Below, piece after piece: positions 46,356 to 55,654 of a DNA stretch of 64,000 nucleotides (its first letter is position 1; every line of letters begins with the position of its first letter). This DNA comes from Clostridia bacterium (GTDB taxonomy: Bacteria > Bacillota_A > Clostridia > UMGS1883), in NCBI GenBank assembly GCA_017467965.1, contig JAFUJZ010000010.1, positions 1 through 64,000 of the forward strand, read 5' to 3'. A model generated the notes under the pieces. The model saw only the letters and a list, made by a program, of their open reading frames with translations, made no database searches and had not been told where the DNA came from. The position numbers and the translations under genes are program-made.

Positions 46356-46715
46356 ATGGCATTTATTGATGAAATCAAAGAAAAAGCAGGCGACGTTGCA
46401 CAGATTGCGGGCAAAAAGGTCGGAGAGGCATACAGCCTTACAAAGGTGAAAATGGCAATTGTAGACAAAAGAAGCGGATTGAGAACGCTTTATAAGGAAC
46501 TCGGAGAAATCACATACCAAGGCTACAAAAACGGTGCCGAGGATATCAATGCAATTGAAGACAAGGTTGCAGAGATTGACCTTGCACTTGAAGGCATTGA
46601 AGAGCTCAAGGCTGAGTACAGAAAAATCAGAAATATCATAATGTGTCCCGCATGTCATGCAGAGATTGAAGCTGATTCTAATTTCTGCCCTAAGTGCGGA
46701 GAAGAAATAGGCTAA
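46356..46715 (+). CDS. Small zinc-ribbon protein of unknown function
   Basis: A 119-residue soluble protein: an N-terminal helical part (about 1-85, mostly charged, possible coiled coil) and a C-terminal zinc ribbon with MCPACHAEI and FCPKCGEEIG. AAGGAGGATG precedes the ATG, 12 bases after hemZ. No function is recognised. The stop codon lies within the first of three tandem repeats that lead into the terminator. Confidence 0.75.
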   Translation: MAFIDEIKEKAGDVAQIAGKKVGEAYSLTKVKMAIVDKRSGLRTLYKELGEITYQGYKNGAEDINAIEDKVAEIDLALEGIEELKAEYRKIRNIIMCPACHAEIEADSNFCPKCGEEIG

Positions 46716-46727
46716 AAATAGGCTAAA

Positions 46728-46762
46728 AATAGGCTGTTGCATTAGGCAACAGCCTATTTTTT
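46728..46762 (+). terminator. Rho-independent terminator after the zinc-ribbon gene
   Basis: Stem AATAGGCTGTTGC/GCAACAGCCTATT (46728-46740 with 46746-46758), then six T. Confidence 0.93.
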
Positions 46763-46850
46763 GTTAATAAAATGTTCATATGTTAGAGACGATATTATCA
46801 CTCTCGTACATTATCATAAAATAAATATGATAAATGAATGGAGGATTATC

Positions 46851-48722
46851 ATGAAAAGCTTTTTTAAGAAAAAATGGGTAAAGAGAGTTATATCCATTAT
46901 ATTGGTTGTAGCTCTCGTTGTTACGGGGGTTTTTGTGTGGAAACACTTTGCCTCAAAGCAGGAGGTTCTCGGAACAGAGGTTACTGCGATTGTAACAAGA
47001 CGTAACATTACAAATTCCGTAACAGGATCAGCTTCGGTGGAAGCGTATGAAACATACGACATTGTTGCCACAGTAAGCGGCGAAATACTCGAATGTAACG
47101 CCGAAATCGGTGACTGGGTTGAAGAAGACCAGGTGTTGTATAAGTTTGATACAGAATCCAGTGAAAACAAAATAAAAGATAACCAGAACAGCGTGGAGGA
47201 AGCTCTTTTAAGTCTTGAGTCTGCCCACGAAGCAGTGGAAAACCTCACAATAAAGGCCCCCGCTTCGGGCATGATAACAAATCTTGCTCTTAAAAAGAAT
47301 TCAGACGCATCAGGCAAAGCGTGCACTATAACCGACAATACATATGTTACGGCAACAGTGCCTGTACCAACATCTGCAGTTGGTAACATAAAGATAGGCG
47401 ATAGTGTAACCGTTGGCGTTGAAAAATACATGATATCCCTTACAGGTATTGTTGAAGACGTTTTGACATCTTCCTACGCATCCAAGGGTGGTTCAATGGT
47501 AACAAATGTCGAAATCAGAGTTGATAATCCGGGAAGTATGGCAGAGGGTACTTTCGGCTTTATCACAGTGCATACAAGTGCCGGTGATATCGAAGGCGCA
47601 GAAGCTGTTGCACTTAATTATCCCGACCCGATAGATGTTAAAATTGAACAGTCGGGAACGGTTAAAACAGTTTATGTGAAAAATACTGACTGGGTAAACG
47701 AAGGCGATGTAATTGCAGTGCTTGAAAACAGTGATGTTAACACAAGACTCAGAAGCGCCGAAATCACATACGAAAAGCGTCTTACCGAGCTCAGCGATGC
47801 AAAAAAAGAACTTGAAGAATATATCCTCACATCTCCTATTGCAGGTGAAGTATTGGCAAAAGAAGACTATAAGGCAGGCGAAAAGGTAACAGCAGGACAA
47901 AACGGCGGTACTACGCTGATGACTATTGCTGATACCACAAAAATGAAATTTACAATAAATATTGACGAACTCGACGTATCAAAAATCAGCGTTGGACAGA
48001 ACGTGTCAATAACAACAGATGCAATTGAAAATGCACGTTTTACAGGTGTTATTGAGACTGTTTCCATGCTTGGTACATCAAGTAACGGTGTAACAGTTTA
48101 TCCTGTTGTTGTAAGAATTGATAATCCTCCCGAGGCTCTTTTGCCCGGCATGAATGTAAATGCGGAGATTGTTGTTGAATCGGTACAGAATGTTATTGCT
48201 GTGCCTGCTGATGCTGTAAGCTACTATGACGGAGCATATTATGTAACAGTAATAGGTGAAGCAGTAGGCATTGAAGACACAGGCGAGACTGCAGGCGGTA
48301 TGACTCAGGGACGCCCCATGGACGGTGAGATGCCCACAGGCGGAATGCCTGAAGGTGAAATGCCCGAAGGTGAAATGCCTACAGGCGATATGTCCCAGCG
48401 GAGCAATAGAGGCGGACAGAGCGGCAATCGTGCAGGCGGAAACAAAAGCATGAACAATGGGGCAAACACTCAAGCAGAAATTGAGCAAAAGCTTTATGAT
48501 GAACCTATTCAGGTACAGGTTAAGACAGGTATCTCCGACGATGATTATATAGAGATTACCGAAGGCTTAGAGGTAGGTCAGATTATAAGCTACATTATTT
48601 CGAGCTCTGAAAGTTCTCAGATGGGAATGATGGGCGGCGGTATGATGGGCGGCGGTATGCCCGGCGGCGGTGGCGGAATGCCCGGCGGCGGTGGTATGGG
48701 CGGACGCCCCGGTGGAAGATGA
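46851..48722 (+). CDS. MacA/HlyD-type membrane fusion protein with Met/Gly-rich tail
   Basis: A 623-residue adaptor of an ABC efflux system. One membrane segment (about residues 14-31), then a barrel-sandwich/lipoyl half (DIVATVSGEILECNAEIGDWV), a coiled-coil stretch, and a second similar half (YVKNTDWVNEGDVIAVLENSD; LTSPIAGEVLAKEDYKAGE). A low-complexity insert has repeated GEMP units (about 485-515), and the tail is almost only Gly, Met and Pro with a final Arg. AGGATTATC precedes the ATG; the longer open frame upstream lacks a ribosome site. It belongs with the ATPase and permease that follow. Confidence 0.85.
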   Translation: MKSFFKKKWVKRVISIILVVALVVTGVFVWKHFASKQEVLGTEVTAIVTRRNITNSVTGSASVEAYETYDIVATVSGEILECNAEIGDWVEEDQVLYKFDTESSENKIKDNQNSVEEALLSLESAHEAVENLTIKAPASGMITNLALKKNSDASGKACTITDNTYVTATVPVPTSAVGNIKIGDSVTVGVEKYMISLTGIVEDVLTSSYASKGGSMVTNVEIRVDNPGSMAEGTFGFITVHTSAGDIEGAEAVALNYPDPIDVKIEQSGTVKTVYVKNTDWVNEGDVIAVLENSDVNTRLRSAEITYEKRLTELSDAKKELEEYILTSPIAGEVLAKEDYKAGEKVTAGQNGGTTLMTIADTTKMKFTINIDELDVSKISVGQNVSITTDAIENARFTGVIETVSMLGTSSNGVTVYPVVVRIDNPPEALLPGMNVNAEIVVESVQNVIAVPADAVSYYDGAYYVTVIGEAVGIEDTGETAGGMTQGRPMDGEMPTGGMPEGEMPEGEMPTGDMSQRSNRGGQSGNRAGGNKSMNNGANTQAEIEQKLYDEPIQVQVKTGISDDDYIEITEGLEVGQIISYIISSSESSQMGMMGGGMMGGGMPGGGGGMPGGGGMGGRPGGR

Positions 48723-48749
48723 CAGTTGAGCTGAAAGGAGACCGACTAT

Positions 48750-49445
48750 ATGATTAAGATAGAAGATATGTACAAAATATACCAGGTCGGCGACGTTGAG
48801 GTAAGAGCTTTAGACGGTGTCAGTCTTCATATAAAGCCAAAGGAGTTTGTCAGCATTATCGGCCCTTCCGGCTCGGGTAAGTCTACTCTTATGAATATGA
48901 TAGGCTGTCTTGATACACCCACAAGCGGAAAATACTATATTGACGGAGTAAGCGTTGAAAACATGAGCGAAAATGACCTAGCAAGGCTCAGAAATCAAAA
49001 AATCGGATTTATATTTCAGGTTTACAATCTTTTAAGCAAGCTGACAGCTCTTGAAAATGTAGAACTTCCCCTTATATATCAGGGAATACATGCAGCCGAA
49101 AGACGTGAAATGGCTATAGAGGCTTTAAAAAGGGTAGGCATGGAGGAAAGAATGCTCCATAAACCCAAAGAGCTCAGCGGCGGTCAGCAACAGAGAGTTG
49201 CAATTGCGCGTGCACTTGCCTCCCGCCCGCCACTCATACTGGCGGATGAACCCACAGGTGCGCTGGATTCAAAAAGCGGTATTCAGGTAATGGAAATGTT
49301 AAACGAAATACACTCTGAGGGTAATACCGTTGTACTCATAACCCACAACTCCGACATTGCCCGTCAGGCGCAACGAGTAATACGAATTGCCGACGGCCGC
49401 ATCACAAGTGATACAACCAATACAAAGGAGGTTGTTTGTGAATGA
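48750..49445 (+). CDS. MacB/LolD-type ABC transporter ATP-binding protein
   Basis: A 231-residue ATPase with Walker A GPSGSGKST, signature LSGGQQQRVAIARAL, Walker B LILADEPTGALD and switch THNSD. The class powers mechanotransmission-type exporters of peptides, antibiotics or lipoproteins. Its last bases overlap the permease start (ATGA). Confidence 0.93.
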   Translation: MIKIEDMYKIYQVGDVEVRALDGVSLHIKPKEFVSIIGPSGSGKSTLMNMIGCLDTPTSGKYYIDGVSVENMSENDLARLRNQKIGFIFQVYNLLSKLTALENVELPLIYQGIHAAERREMAIEALKRVGMEERMLHKPKELSGGQQQRVAIARALASRPPLILADEPTGALDSKSGIQVMEMLNEIHSEGNTVVLITHNSDIARQAQRVIRIADGRITSDTTNTKEVVCE

Positions 49446-50635
49446 CATTATGGATGAATTTTAAAATGGCAATTTCCTCGGTGTGGTCGAGCAAAGTGCG
49501 TTCTTTTCTGACAATGCTCGGTATTATTATAGGTGTTGCGGCAGTTATTGTGCTGGTGAGCATGGTTTCGGCATCTACAAAGAGCATGAAAACCCAACTT
49601 GAGAGCATGGGTACAAATCTTATAACGGTAAATATAGTAAACCGTGGCTGGGGCAGCGGCAGAAGTGTTTCAGTTGAGGAAATAGAATCGGTTTGTGAGC
49701 AGAACTCTGCTTATATTTCTGCATGCTCACCTGTCGTTTCATCAAGAGCGACAGTTAAGTACGGCGGAGAAAACATGACAAGCTCACTGATGGGTGTTAA
49801 TTCAAATTATACTGAGATACGTAACCGTGAGGCTGTAAGCGGCAGGTTCTTTACCGATGCTGATATCGAAACAAGAAACAGCGTTTGCGTAATAGGTCAG
49901 TATGTTGTAAACGAAGTTTTCGGAGGCAGAGATGCCGTTGGTCAGCAGGTTAAAATCAATGGTGAAATGTTTACGGTTATAGGCGTGCTTGACCAAAAAA
50001 GCTCCAATGCTACCTCAGGCGGTGACGATGATGTTGTTATGATGCCTTACACAAAAGCACAGAGGCTTATAAGAAACAGTGGTATTACATCTTTTGTGGT
50101 AAGTGCTGTAAGCAGTGATTATACATCTGTTGTAACTGCAGTGCTTGAAAACTTTTTATACAAAAAATTCAAGAACGAAAACTATTATACCGTAACAGAC
50201 AATGCGTCAACGATTGAATCTATCGACGAGGCACTTGCACCAATGGCGGCATTGGCGGCAGGTATTGCAGGTATTTCGCTTATAGTTGCAGGTATCGGTA
50301 TTATGAACATAATGCTTGTAACCGTAACAGAGAGAACCCGTGAAATCGGTATAAGAAAATCAATCGGCGCCAGAACCGGTACTATACTGATGCAGTTTTT
50401 GATTGAAAGTGCTGTTATAAGCGGCATCGGAGGTATTTTCGGAATTGTGTTGGGCGTCGCGGGAAGCGCAGGGCTAAGTACCATGCTAGATTTGCCGGTT
50501 CTGACCATATTTGAACAAATGGGCACTATTATAGGTTCCTTCCTGTTCTCTGTGGCAATGGGTATAGGCTTTGGTCTTTATCCTGCAAGGCGGGCAGCAA
50601 AGCTTAATCCCGTAGACGCATTACGATTTGAGTAA
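49442..50635 (+). CDS. MacB/FtsX-type ABC transporter permease
   Basis: A 397-residue permease with one N-terminal membrane helix (about 21-42), a large outer MacB-periplasmic-core-like domain (45-260) and three C-terminal helices of FtsX type, including the motif VTERTREIGIRKSIGARTGTI. It forms a tripartite-like set with the adaptor and the ATPase. The exported substrate cannot be inferred. Confidence 0.93.
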   Translation: MTLWMNFKMAISSVWSSKVRSFLTMLGIIIGVAAVIVLVSMVSASTKSMKTQLESMGTNLITVNIVNRGWGSGRSVSVEEIESVCEQNSAYISACSPVVSSRATVKYGGENMTSSLMGVNSNYTEIRNREAVSGRFFTDADIETRNSVCVIGQYVVNEVFGGRDAVGQQVKINGEMFTVIGVLDQKSSNATSGGDDDVVMMPYTKAQRLIRNSGITSFVVSAVSSDYTSVVTAVLENFLYKKFKNENYYTVTDNASTIESIDEALAPMAALAAGIAGISLIVAGIGIMNIMLVTVTERTREIGIRKSIGARTGTILMQFLIESAVISGIGGIFGIVLGVAGSAGLSTMLDLPVLTIFEQMGTIIGSFLFSVAMGIGFGLYPARRAAKLNPVDALRFE

Positions 50636-50681
50636 AACTGATTTTGAAGTGAAAAAGAAATTAGGCTAAAGGAGTAAATTT

Positions 50682-52949
50682 ATGATAAAGAAAATAACGG
50701 CATTGGTTATTGTGTTGTGCTTATCTCTTTCAACCTTTGTTTGTGCGGCAGAATTTTCCGACGTTACAGACAAAAATGAGTACAGCGAAGCAATAAGCGT
50801 GCTTACAAAGCTGGGAATCCTCTCCGGCATGGGCGACGGAACCTTCATGCCCGAGGGCACACTTACCCGTGCACAGTTTGCAAAAATAGCTGTAACTGTC
50901 ATGGGCAAAACCGATGAAGCCGCAACAAAAACAAGTGCGTTCAGCGATGTTAAGAGCTCCGATTGGTATTCGGGCTATGTAAATGTTGTGGCAAACGAAG
51001 GCATTATAACAGGCTATCCTGACGGCTCATTCGGTGCAAATGACTCTGTTACATATGCACAGGCAATTACCGTGCTTATAAGACTTTTAGGCTATGACGG
51101 TGCAGATGTGGGCTACAAGTGGCCTATGGGATATATCGATAAGGCAGAAGCACTTTCCATTACAAATGGCTTGGATTTTAACGCAAACGATATTATAGAC
51201 AGAAAAACAACTGCACTTATTATCTACCGTGCACTTTTCACTAATATGAAAGGTACAAAGCAAAAGCTTATTGCAGGCATGGATAAAACGGTTTTTGAGG
51301 ACTGCATAATAGTTGCAACAAGCTCTGACAGTACGGCAATATTGTCGCATCAGGTTAAGACAAACGAAGGCGTGTTCACCTTTGATGAAAATAATCTGAA
51401 TATGGAAGAGTACGCAGGCTGTAAGGGTACATTGGTTGTAGATGACAACATGGAGGTTATTTGCTTTGTACCCGATAACGAAATATCCGAAAAAGAATAT
51501 ATTGTTGCGGCGGCATATAACGAGGGCGGCACAAAAAATGTGACAGTCCTTGACGAGAGCGGTTCAAGCGTCACAATAGGCGAAAACACAACCGTGTATT
51601 ATCGCGGAGGAGTATATACTGCAAGCGTACTCACAAGCGGCATAAACCCCGGAAGCTCGGTAAAGGTATTTAACAAAAACGGTGCAATACAGCATGTGTT
51701 TGTAGATGAATATAACTATCAGGGACCCAAGGTAGTACTTTCGACGAGTAATGTTGAAAGAATGTTTGCCTATGATAATATAAACACTCTCAAGGTGGTA
51801 AGAAAAGGCTTTGCAGCAGAGATGGATGACATTGAGCTTTATGACGTGCTTTATTACTCCGACAGAACAAACACTCTTTACGCTTATGCCGACCGCGTAA
51901 CAGGCATGTATGAAAAGGCATATCCCATGAAGAGTAACGTGACAAAGGTTACAGTATCGGGAAAAGAATATAATCTCGCGACACTTGATGCAATCAACAA
52001 GCTTAATGAAAGTGACGGCGCATTCAAAATTGGTGACAGAGTTACACTTCTTTTGGGCGAAACAGGTGATGTTGTTGATGTTGTAAACCTTACGGAAAAG
52101 GATGTATCTATGTACGGCGTCATAACAGGAAGTGGCAAGGAAATTTCCGATGATGAAGATGCCTTGGGCAGAACAGAATATTACGTTACAATTATGCACG
52201 CATCGGGAAACGAGGTTAAATACAACACTTCCGATGACAGATACTCGGAAAAGATAGGAAAATTCTGCAGTATTGATTTTGAAAACTCATATGCTGTGCT
52301 CACGTTTCCATCTGCAGTAACAAGGGTGGGCACTATTGACAAAGACAGTAAAACTCTCGGTGACGTAAAGTTTGCGGCAGAGTTCGGAATTCTGGAATAC
52401 ACAGGCACAGACGAAAAACCCGTAATAACACCCGTAACCATAGAAGAGCTTGACGGAGTTAAAATAGCAAAAAGTGACGTAAAGCATGCAGAGATTAACA
52501 AAAAAGGCGAGATTGTTGTGCTGTATATTGACTCTGTGACAGGCAATAGCGCGATTTATGGCATAATAATAGAGGCTCCGGACAAAGAGACCGGAATTGG
52601 CAACTACGTATTGCTGAGCCAAAAGACGGAATATACCGTAAGCGGAAAATACACATCATATGCAAAAGGTGACTGCGTAAGCTACAATGCAGGTGAAATG
52701 AAGCATATGACACGCGTTGCCACGGGTACTGTAATAGAAGGCTATATCGACAACCTCGTTACAATGAGCGGCAAAACATATACTCTTGCAGACGATGTGG
52801 CAGTGTATGTTTCATCATATAAGGACGAAGCAAAAACGGTGTCTGTCCTTGATGCGCTCAATTATTCGGGAAAAGTGGTTTTCTATTCGGATAAAAGCGT
52901 AAGTGAGGGCGGAAAAGTCAGAGTTATAAGCATTGTTGACAATAACTGA
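50682..52949 (+). CDS. Surface protein with S-layer homology domains
   Basis: A 755-residue secreted protein. Signal peptide about 1-22 (ending VCAA). Three SLH domains follow: about 23-70 (FSDV..A..LTKLGILSGMGDGTFMPEGTLTRAQFAKI), 85-135 (WYSGYVNVVANEGIITGYPDGSFGAND) and 140-185 (KWPMGYIDKAEALSI). SLH domains bind pyruvylated wall polymers. The remaining roughly 560 residues are beta-rich with repeats of no recognised family. AAAGGAG precedes the ATG. It follows the efflux permease after 46 bases and may be read with it. Confidence 0.88.
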   Translation: MIKKITALVIVLCLSLSTFVCAAEFSDVTDKNEYSEAISVLTKLGILSGMGDGTFMPEGTLTRAQFAKIAVTVMGKTDEAATKTSAFSDVKSSDWYSGYVNVVANEGIITGYPDGSFGANDSVTYAQAITVLIRLLGYDGADVGYKWPMGYIDKAEALSITNGLDFNANDIIDRKTTALIIYRALFTNMKGTKQKLIAGMDKTVFEDCIIVATSSDSTAILSHQVKTNEGVFTFDENNLNMEEYAGCKGTLVVDDNMEVICFVPDNEISEKEYIVAAAYNEGGTKNVTVLDESGSSVTIGENTTVYYRGGVYTASVLTSGINPGSSVKVFNKNGAIQHVFVDEYNYQGPKVVLSTSNVERMFAYDNINTLKVVRKGFAAEMDDIELYDVLYYSDRTNTLYAYADRVTGMYEKAYPMKSNVTKVTVSGKEYNLATLDAINKLNESDGAFKIGDRVTLLLGETGDVVDVVNLTEKDVSMYGVITGSGKEISDDEDALGRTEYYVTIMHASGNEVKYNTSDDRYSEKIGKFCSIDFENSYAVLTFPSAVTRVGTIDKDSKTLGDVKFAAEFGILEYTGTDEKPVITPVTIEELDGVKIAKSDVKHAEINKKGEIVVLYIDSVTGNSAIYGIIIEAPDKETGIGNYVLLSQKTEYTVSGKYTSYAKGDCVSYNAGEMKHMTRVATGTVIEGYIDNLVTMSGKTYTLADDVAVYVSSYKDEAKTVSVLDALNYSGKVVFYSDKSVSEGGKVRVISIVDNN

Positions 52950-52955
52950 AAATAA

Positions 52956-52996
52956 GAGAAGTGATTGCGATTTTCCGCAATCACTTCTTGTTTTTT
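52956..52996 (+). terminator. Rho-independent terminator after the SLH gene
   Basis: Stem AGAAGTGATTGCG/CGCAATCACTTCT (52956-52968 with 52975-52987) with a T-rich tail. Its 3' end overlaps the -35 box of the mutS promoter. Confidence 0.9.
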
Positions 52997-53015
52997 ATGT
53001 GCGGTTATGATATAA
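52987..53015 (+). promoter_or_regulatory. SigA-type promoter of the mutS-mutL-miaA-hfq unit
   Basis: TTGTTT (52987-52992), 17 bases, TATAAT (53010-53015) with a TG extension. The -35 box uses the T tail of the upstream terminator. Confidence 0.8.
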
Positions 53016-53044
53016 TTTTAATATTAATGGCGGGAGGGAAAACC

Positions 53045-55618
53045 ATGGCAGAAATGACTCCAATGATGAAGCAATACCTTCAGATTAAAGAGGAAAATAA
53101 AGACGCGATTCTTATGTTCCGTTTGGGCGATTTTTACGAGATGTTCTTTGACGATGCAGTAACCGCTTCAAAGGAACTTGAGCTCACTCTTACAGGACGT
53201 GACTGCGGTCAGGAAAAACGTGCACCCATGTGCGGTGTGCCTTTTCATGCTGCACAAACATATATCACACGCCTTGTTGCAAAGGGCTACAAGGTTGCCA
53301 TTTGCGAGCAGGTGGAAAACCCTGCCGAGGCTCAGGGTATTGTAAAAAGAGAAGTTATCAGAACTGTCACTCCCGGTACAAATCTTGACGAAGGTGTTGT
53401 AAACAGTCAGAACACTAATTACATTGCATCAATTTTGCGTAAAGGTGAAAAGAACGCTGTTGTATTTGCCGATGTTGCATCGGGTGATCTTGCGGCAACG
53501 GTTATTGAACAGGATGAATCTGCAAGTCTTCTTGTAAATGAGCTTGCAAGATTTTCACCAGTTGAAATTGCCCTCGGCGGCGACGCTTGCAACAATAAAA
53601 GAATAACCCAATATATCGAAACTGCAACAAATGCCCTCTGCTTTACCTTTGACGAGGAAGAGGTGCAGAAAAACGCAAAAGCTACTGTTGCATCACAGCT
53701 GAGAAACTATGGCGAAATCGAAGATGAGCTTCTCATGACGGCTGTTGGTGCTATTATTGCATATATCAAAGAAACCCAGAAGGGTCAGCTTCCGCATATG
53801 AGGGATATATCCATATATTCGGCAGGTCAGTTTGTTGAGATTGATGCCGCAACAAGACGCAATCTTGAGCTTACCGAGACTATGCGCGACAAGCAAAAGA
53901 GAGGCTCATTGTATGGAGTGCTGGATAAAACAAAAACGGCAATGGGTTCAAGAACTATCAAAAACTGGATACTTCGTCCCCTTGTAAATGCCGTACATAT
54001 TACAAACAGGCTTGACGCCGTTGAAGAAATGGTAAACAATCTTCCCCTAAGAGAGGATTTGTGTGAGTATATTTCCTCTGTGTGGGATGTGGAGCGTCTT
54101 ATGGCACGTGTGAGCCTCAAAATGGCTAACGCAAAGGATCTTGCGGCACTGAGGAATTCTTTCCGTGAATTGCCCGCGATAAAAAAACTCCTTGGTGAAT
54201 GTAGATGCGTGTATCTCTCGTGCCGCGAAGGCAGGATTGACCCGCTGGAGGATATATATAATCTCCTTGAAAATGCGATTGTGGAAGAGCCTCCCATATC
54301 ATTAAGAGAGGGCGGCATCATAAAGCCCGGCTTTGATGAAGAGATTGACCGTCTCAAATCTGCATCCGCATCGGGCAGGGAGTTTATAGCATCTTTAGAG
54401 GCAAAGGAAAGAGAGCGTACAGGCATCAAAAACCTTAAGGTGGGATTTAACAAGGTTTTCGGCTACTATATTGACGTAAGTCGTGGCAATCTTGACAAAG
54501 TGCCCGAGGATTATATCAGAAAACAAACTCTTGTTAATAACGAACGATTTATTACACTTGAATTAAAAGAGGCAGAAAGTGCTGTTTTGGGCGCACAGGA
54601 AAGGCTTGTAGAGCTTGAATACGACGCTTTTGTAAAGGTGAGAGATAAAGTTGCCGACGCCCTTGAAAGGATTACACAGACAGCAAAGGCTGTGGCAGAG
54701 GTCGATGCAATATGTGCTCTTGCCACTGTAGCCGTTAAAAATAATTACAAGAAGCCTGTTGTCAACATGACAGGCAGTATCTGCATTACAGATGGCAGAC
54801 ACCCTGTTGTAGAACGCATATCAAAGGGCGTGTTTGTACCAAACGATACCAACCTTGACCATGAGGATAATCTTGCAATGATTATCACAGGACCTAACAT
54901 GGCAGGTAAGAGTACATACATGAGGCAGAATGCCCTTATCGTGCTTATGGCACAGATAGGCTCTTTTGTGCCCGCGTCAAGCTGCTCTGTAGGCGTTGTG
55001 GATAAGATATTTACACGTATAGGCGCTTCCGATGACTTAACACGCGGACAGAGTACCTTCATGCTTGAAATGAGCGAGGTAAGCTATATCCTTTCTAACG
55101 CCACAAAGAAAAGCCTTATAATACTTGATGAAATCGGCCGCGGTACATCAACCTTTGACGGACTTAGCATTGCGTGGGCTGTAATGGAATATATTGCAAA
55201 AAAGATTAAGGCAAAAACACTTTTTGCCACCCATTACCATGAGCTTGCAGTGTTGGAAAACGAGCTTAATGGAGTTAAAAACTTTAATACCGCCTGCAAA
55301 AAACGTGGTGATGATATAACATTCCTCCGTAAAATCGTGCCCGGGTCTGCTGACCAGAGCTACGGTATCGAGGTTGCGCTTTTGGCAGGTGTTCCAAATC
55401 CCGTTGTAAAGCGTGCGAAAGAAATCTTGGCACGTGTCGAAAACGGAGAGGCAGAAGATGTCTCGCCTCAAAAGCCCAAGGAAGAAACAATGCAGCTTGG
55501 CTTTAGCCTGTCAAACCCTGTTGTGGACGAGCTGAAAAAACTTGACCCGACAATTTTAACACCTATTGAAGCGATGAATAAATTGTACGAATTAAGTCAG
55601 AAGGCAAAGAATATGTAG
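53045..55618 (+). CDS. mutS: DNA mismatch repair protein MutS
   Basis: An 857-residue MutS. The mismatch-reading motif LGDFYEMFFDDA (Phe-x-Glu near residue 25) is intact. The core clamp, P-loop GPNMAGKSTYMRQ (about residue 617), Walker B LIILDEIGRGTSTFDG and the ATPase His in THYHE are visible. GGGAGGG precedes the ATG at 53045; the frame extends upstream without a start signal. It recognises mispairs and passes them to MutL. Confidence 0.97.
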   Translation: MAEMTPMMKQYLQIKEENKDAILMFRLGDFYEMFFDDAVTASKELELTLTGRDCGQEKRAPMCGVPFHAAQTYITRLVAKGYKVAICEQVENPAEAQGIVKREVIRTVTPGTNLDEGVVNSQNTNYIASILRKGEKNAVVFADVASGDLAATVIEQDESASLLVNELARFSPVEIALGGDACNNKRITQYIETATNALCFTFDEEEVQKNAKATVASQLRNYGEIEDELLMTAVGAIIAYIKETQKGQLPHMRDISIYSAGQFVEIDAATRRNLELTETMRDKQKRGSLYGVLDKTKTAMGSRTIKNWILRPLVNAVHITNRLDAVEEMVNNLPLREDLCEYISSVWDVERLMARVSLKMANAKDLAALRNSFRELPAIKKLLGECRCVYLSCREGRIDPLEDIYNLLENAIVEEPPISLREGGIIKPGFDEEIDRLKSASASGREFIASLEAKERERTGIKNLKVGFNKVFGYYIDVSRGNLDKVPEDYIRKQTLVNNERFITLELKEAESAVLGAQERLVELEYDAFVKVRDKVADALERITQTAKAVAEVDAICALATVAVKNNYKKPVVNMTGSICITDGRHPVVERISKGVFVPNDTNLDHEDNLAMIITGPNMAGKSTYMRQNALIVLMAQIGSFVPASSCSVGVVDKIFTRIGASDDLTRGQSTFMLEMSEVSYILSNATKKSLIILDEIGRGTSTFDGLSIAWAVMEYIAKKIKAKTLFATHYHELAVLENELNGVKNFNTACKKRGDDITFLRKIVPGSADQSYGIEVALLAGVPNPVVKRAKEILARVENGEAEDVSPQKPKEETMQLGFSLSNPVVDELKKLDPTILTPIEAMNKLYELSQKAKNM

Positions 55619-55645
55619 GGGCGATTCACGAATCGCCCGTAAGGC
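55619..55645. repeat. REP-like palindrome between mutS and mutL
   Basis: GGGCGATTC and GAATCGCCC (about 55620-55639) form a 9-bp inverted repeat with a 2-base centre, starting at the base after the mutS stop. Its right flank (TAAGGCGGTG) supplies the mutL ribosome site. Similar palindromes are frequent in gut clostridial genomes as far as I recall. Confidence 0.65.
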
Positions 55646-55654
55646 GGTGAAAAC

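Noticed and set aside
48300..48720. CRISPR-like or satellite repeat
   Set aside because: The repeats are in frame within a coding region and follow the encoded GEMP and GGGM units.
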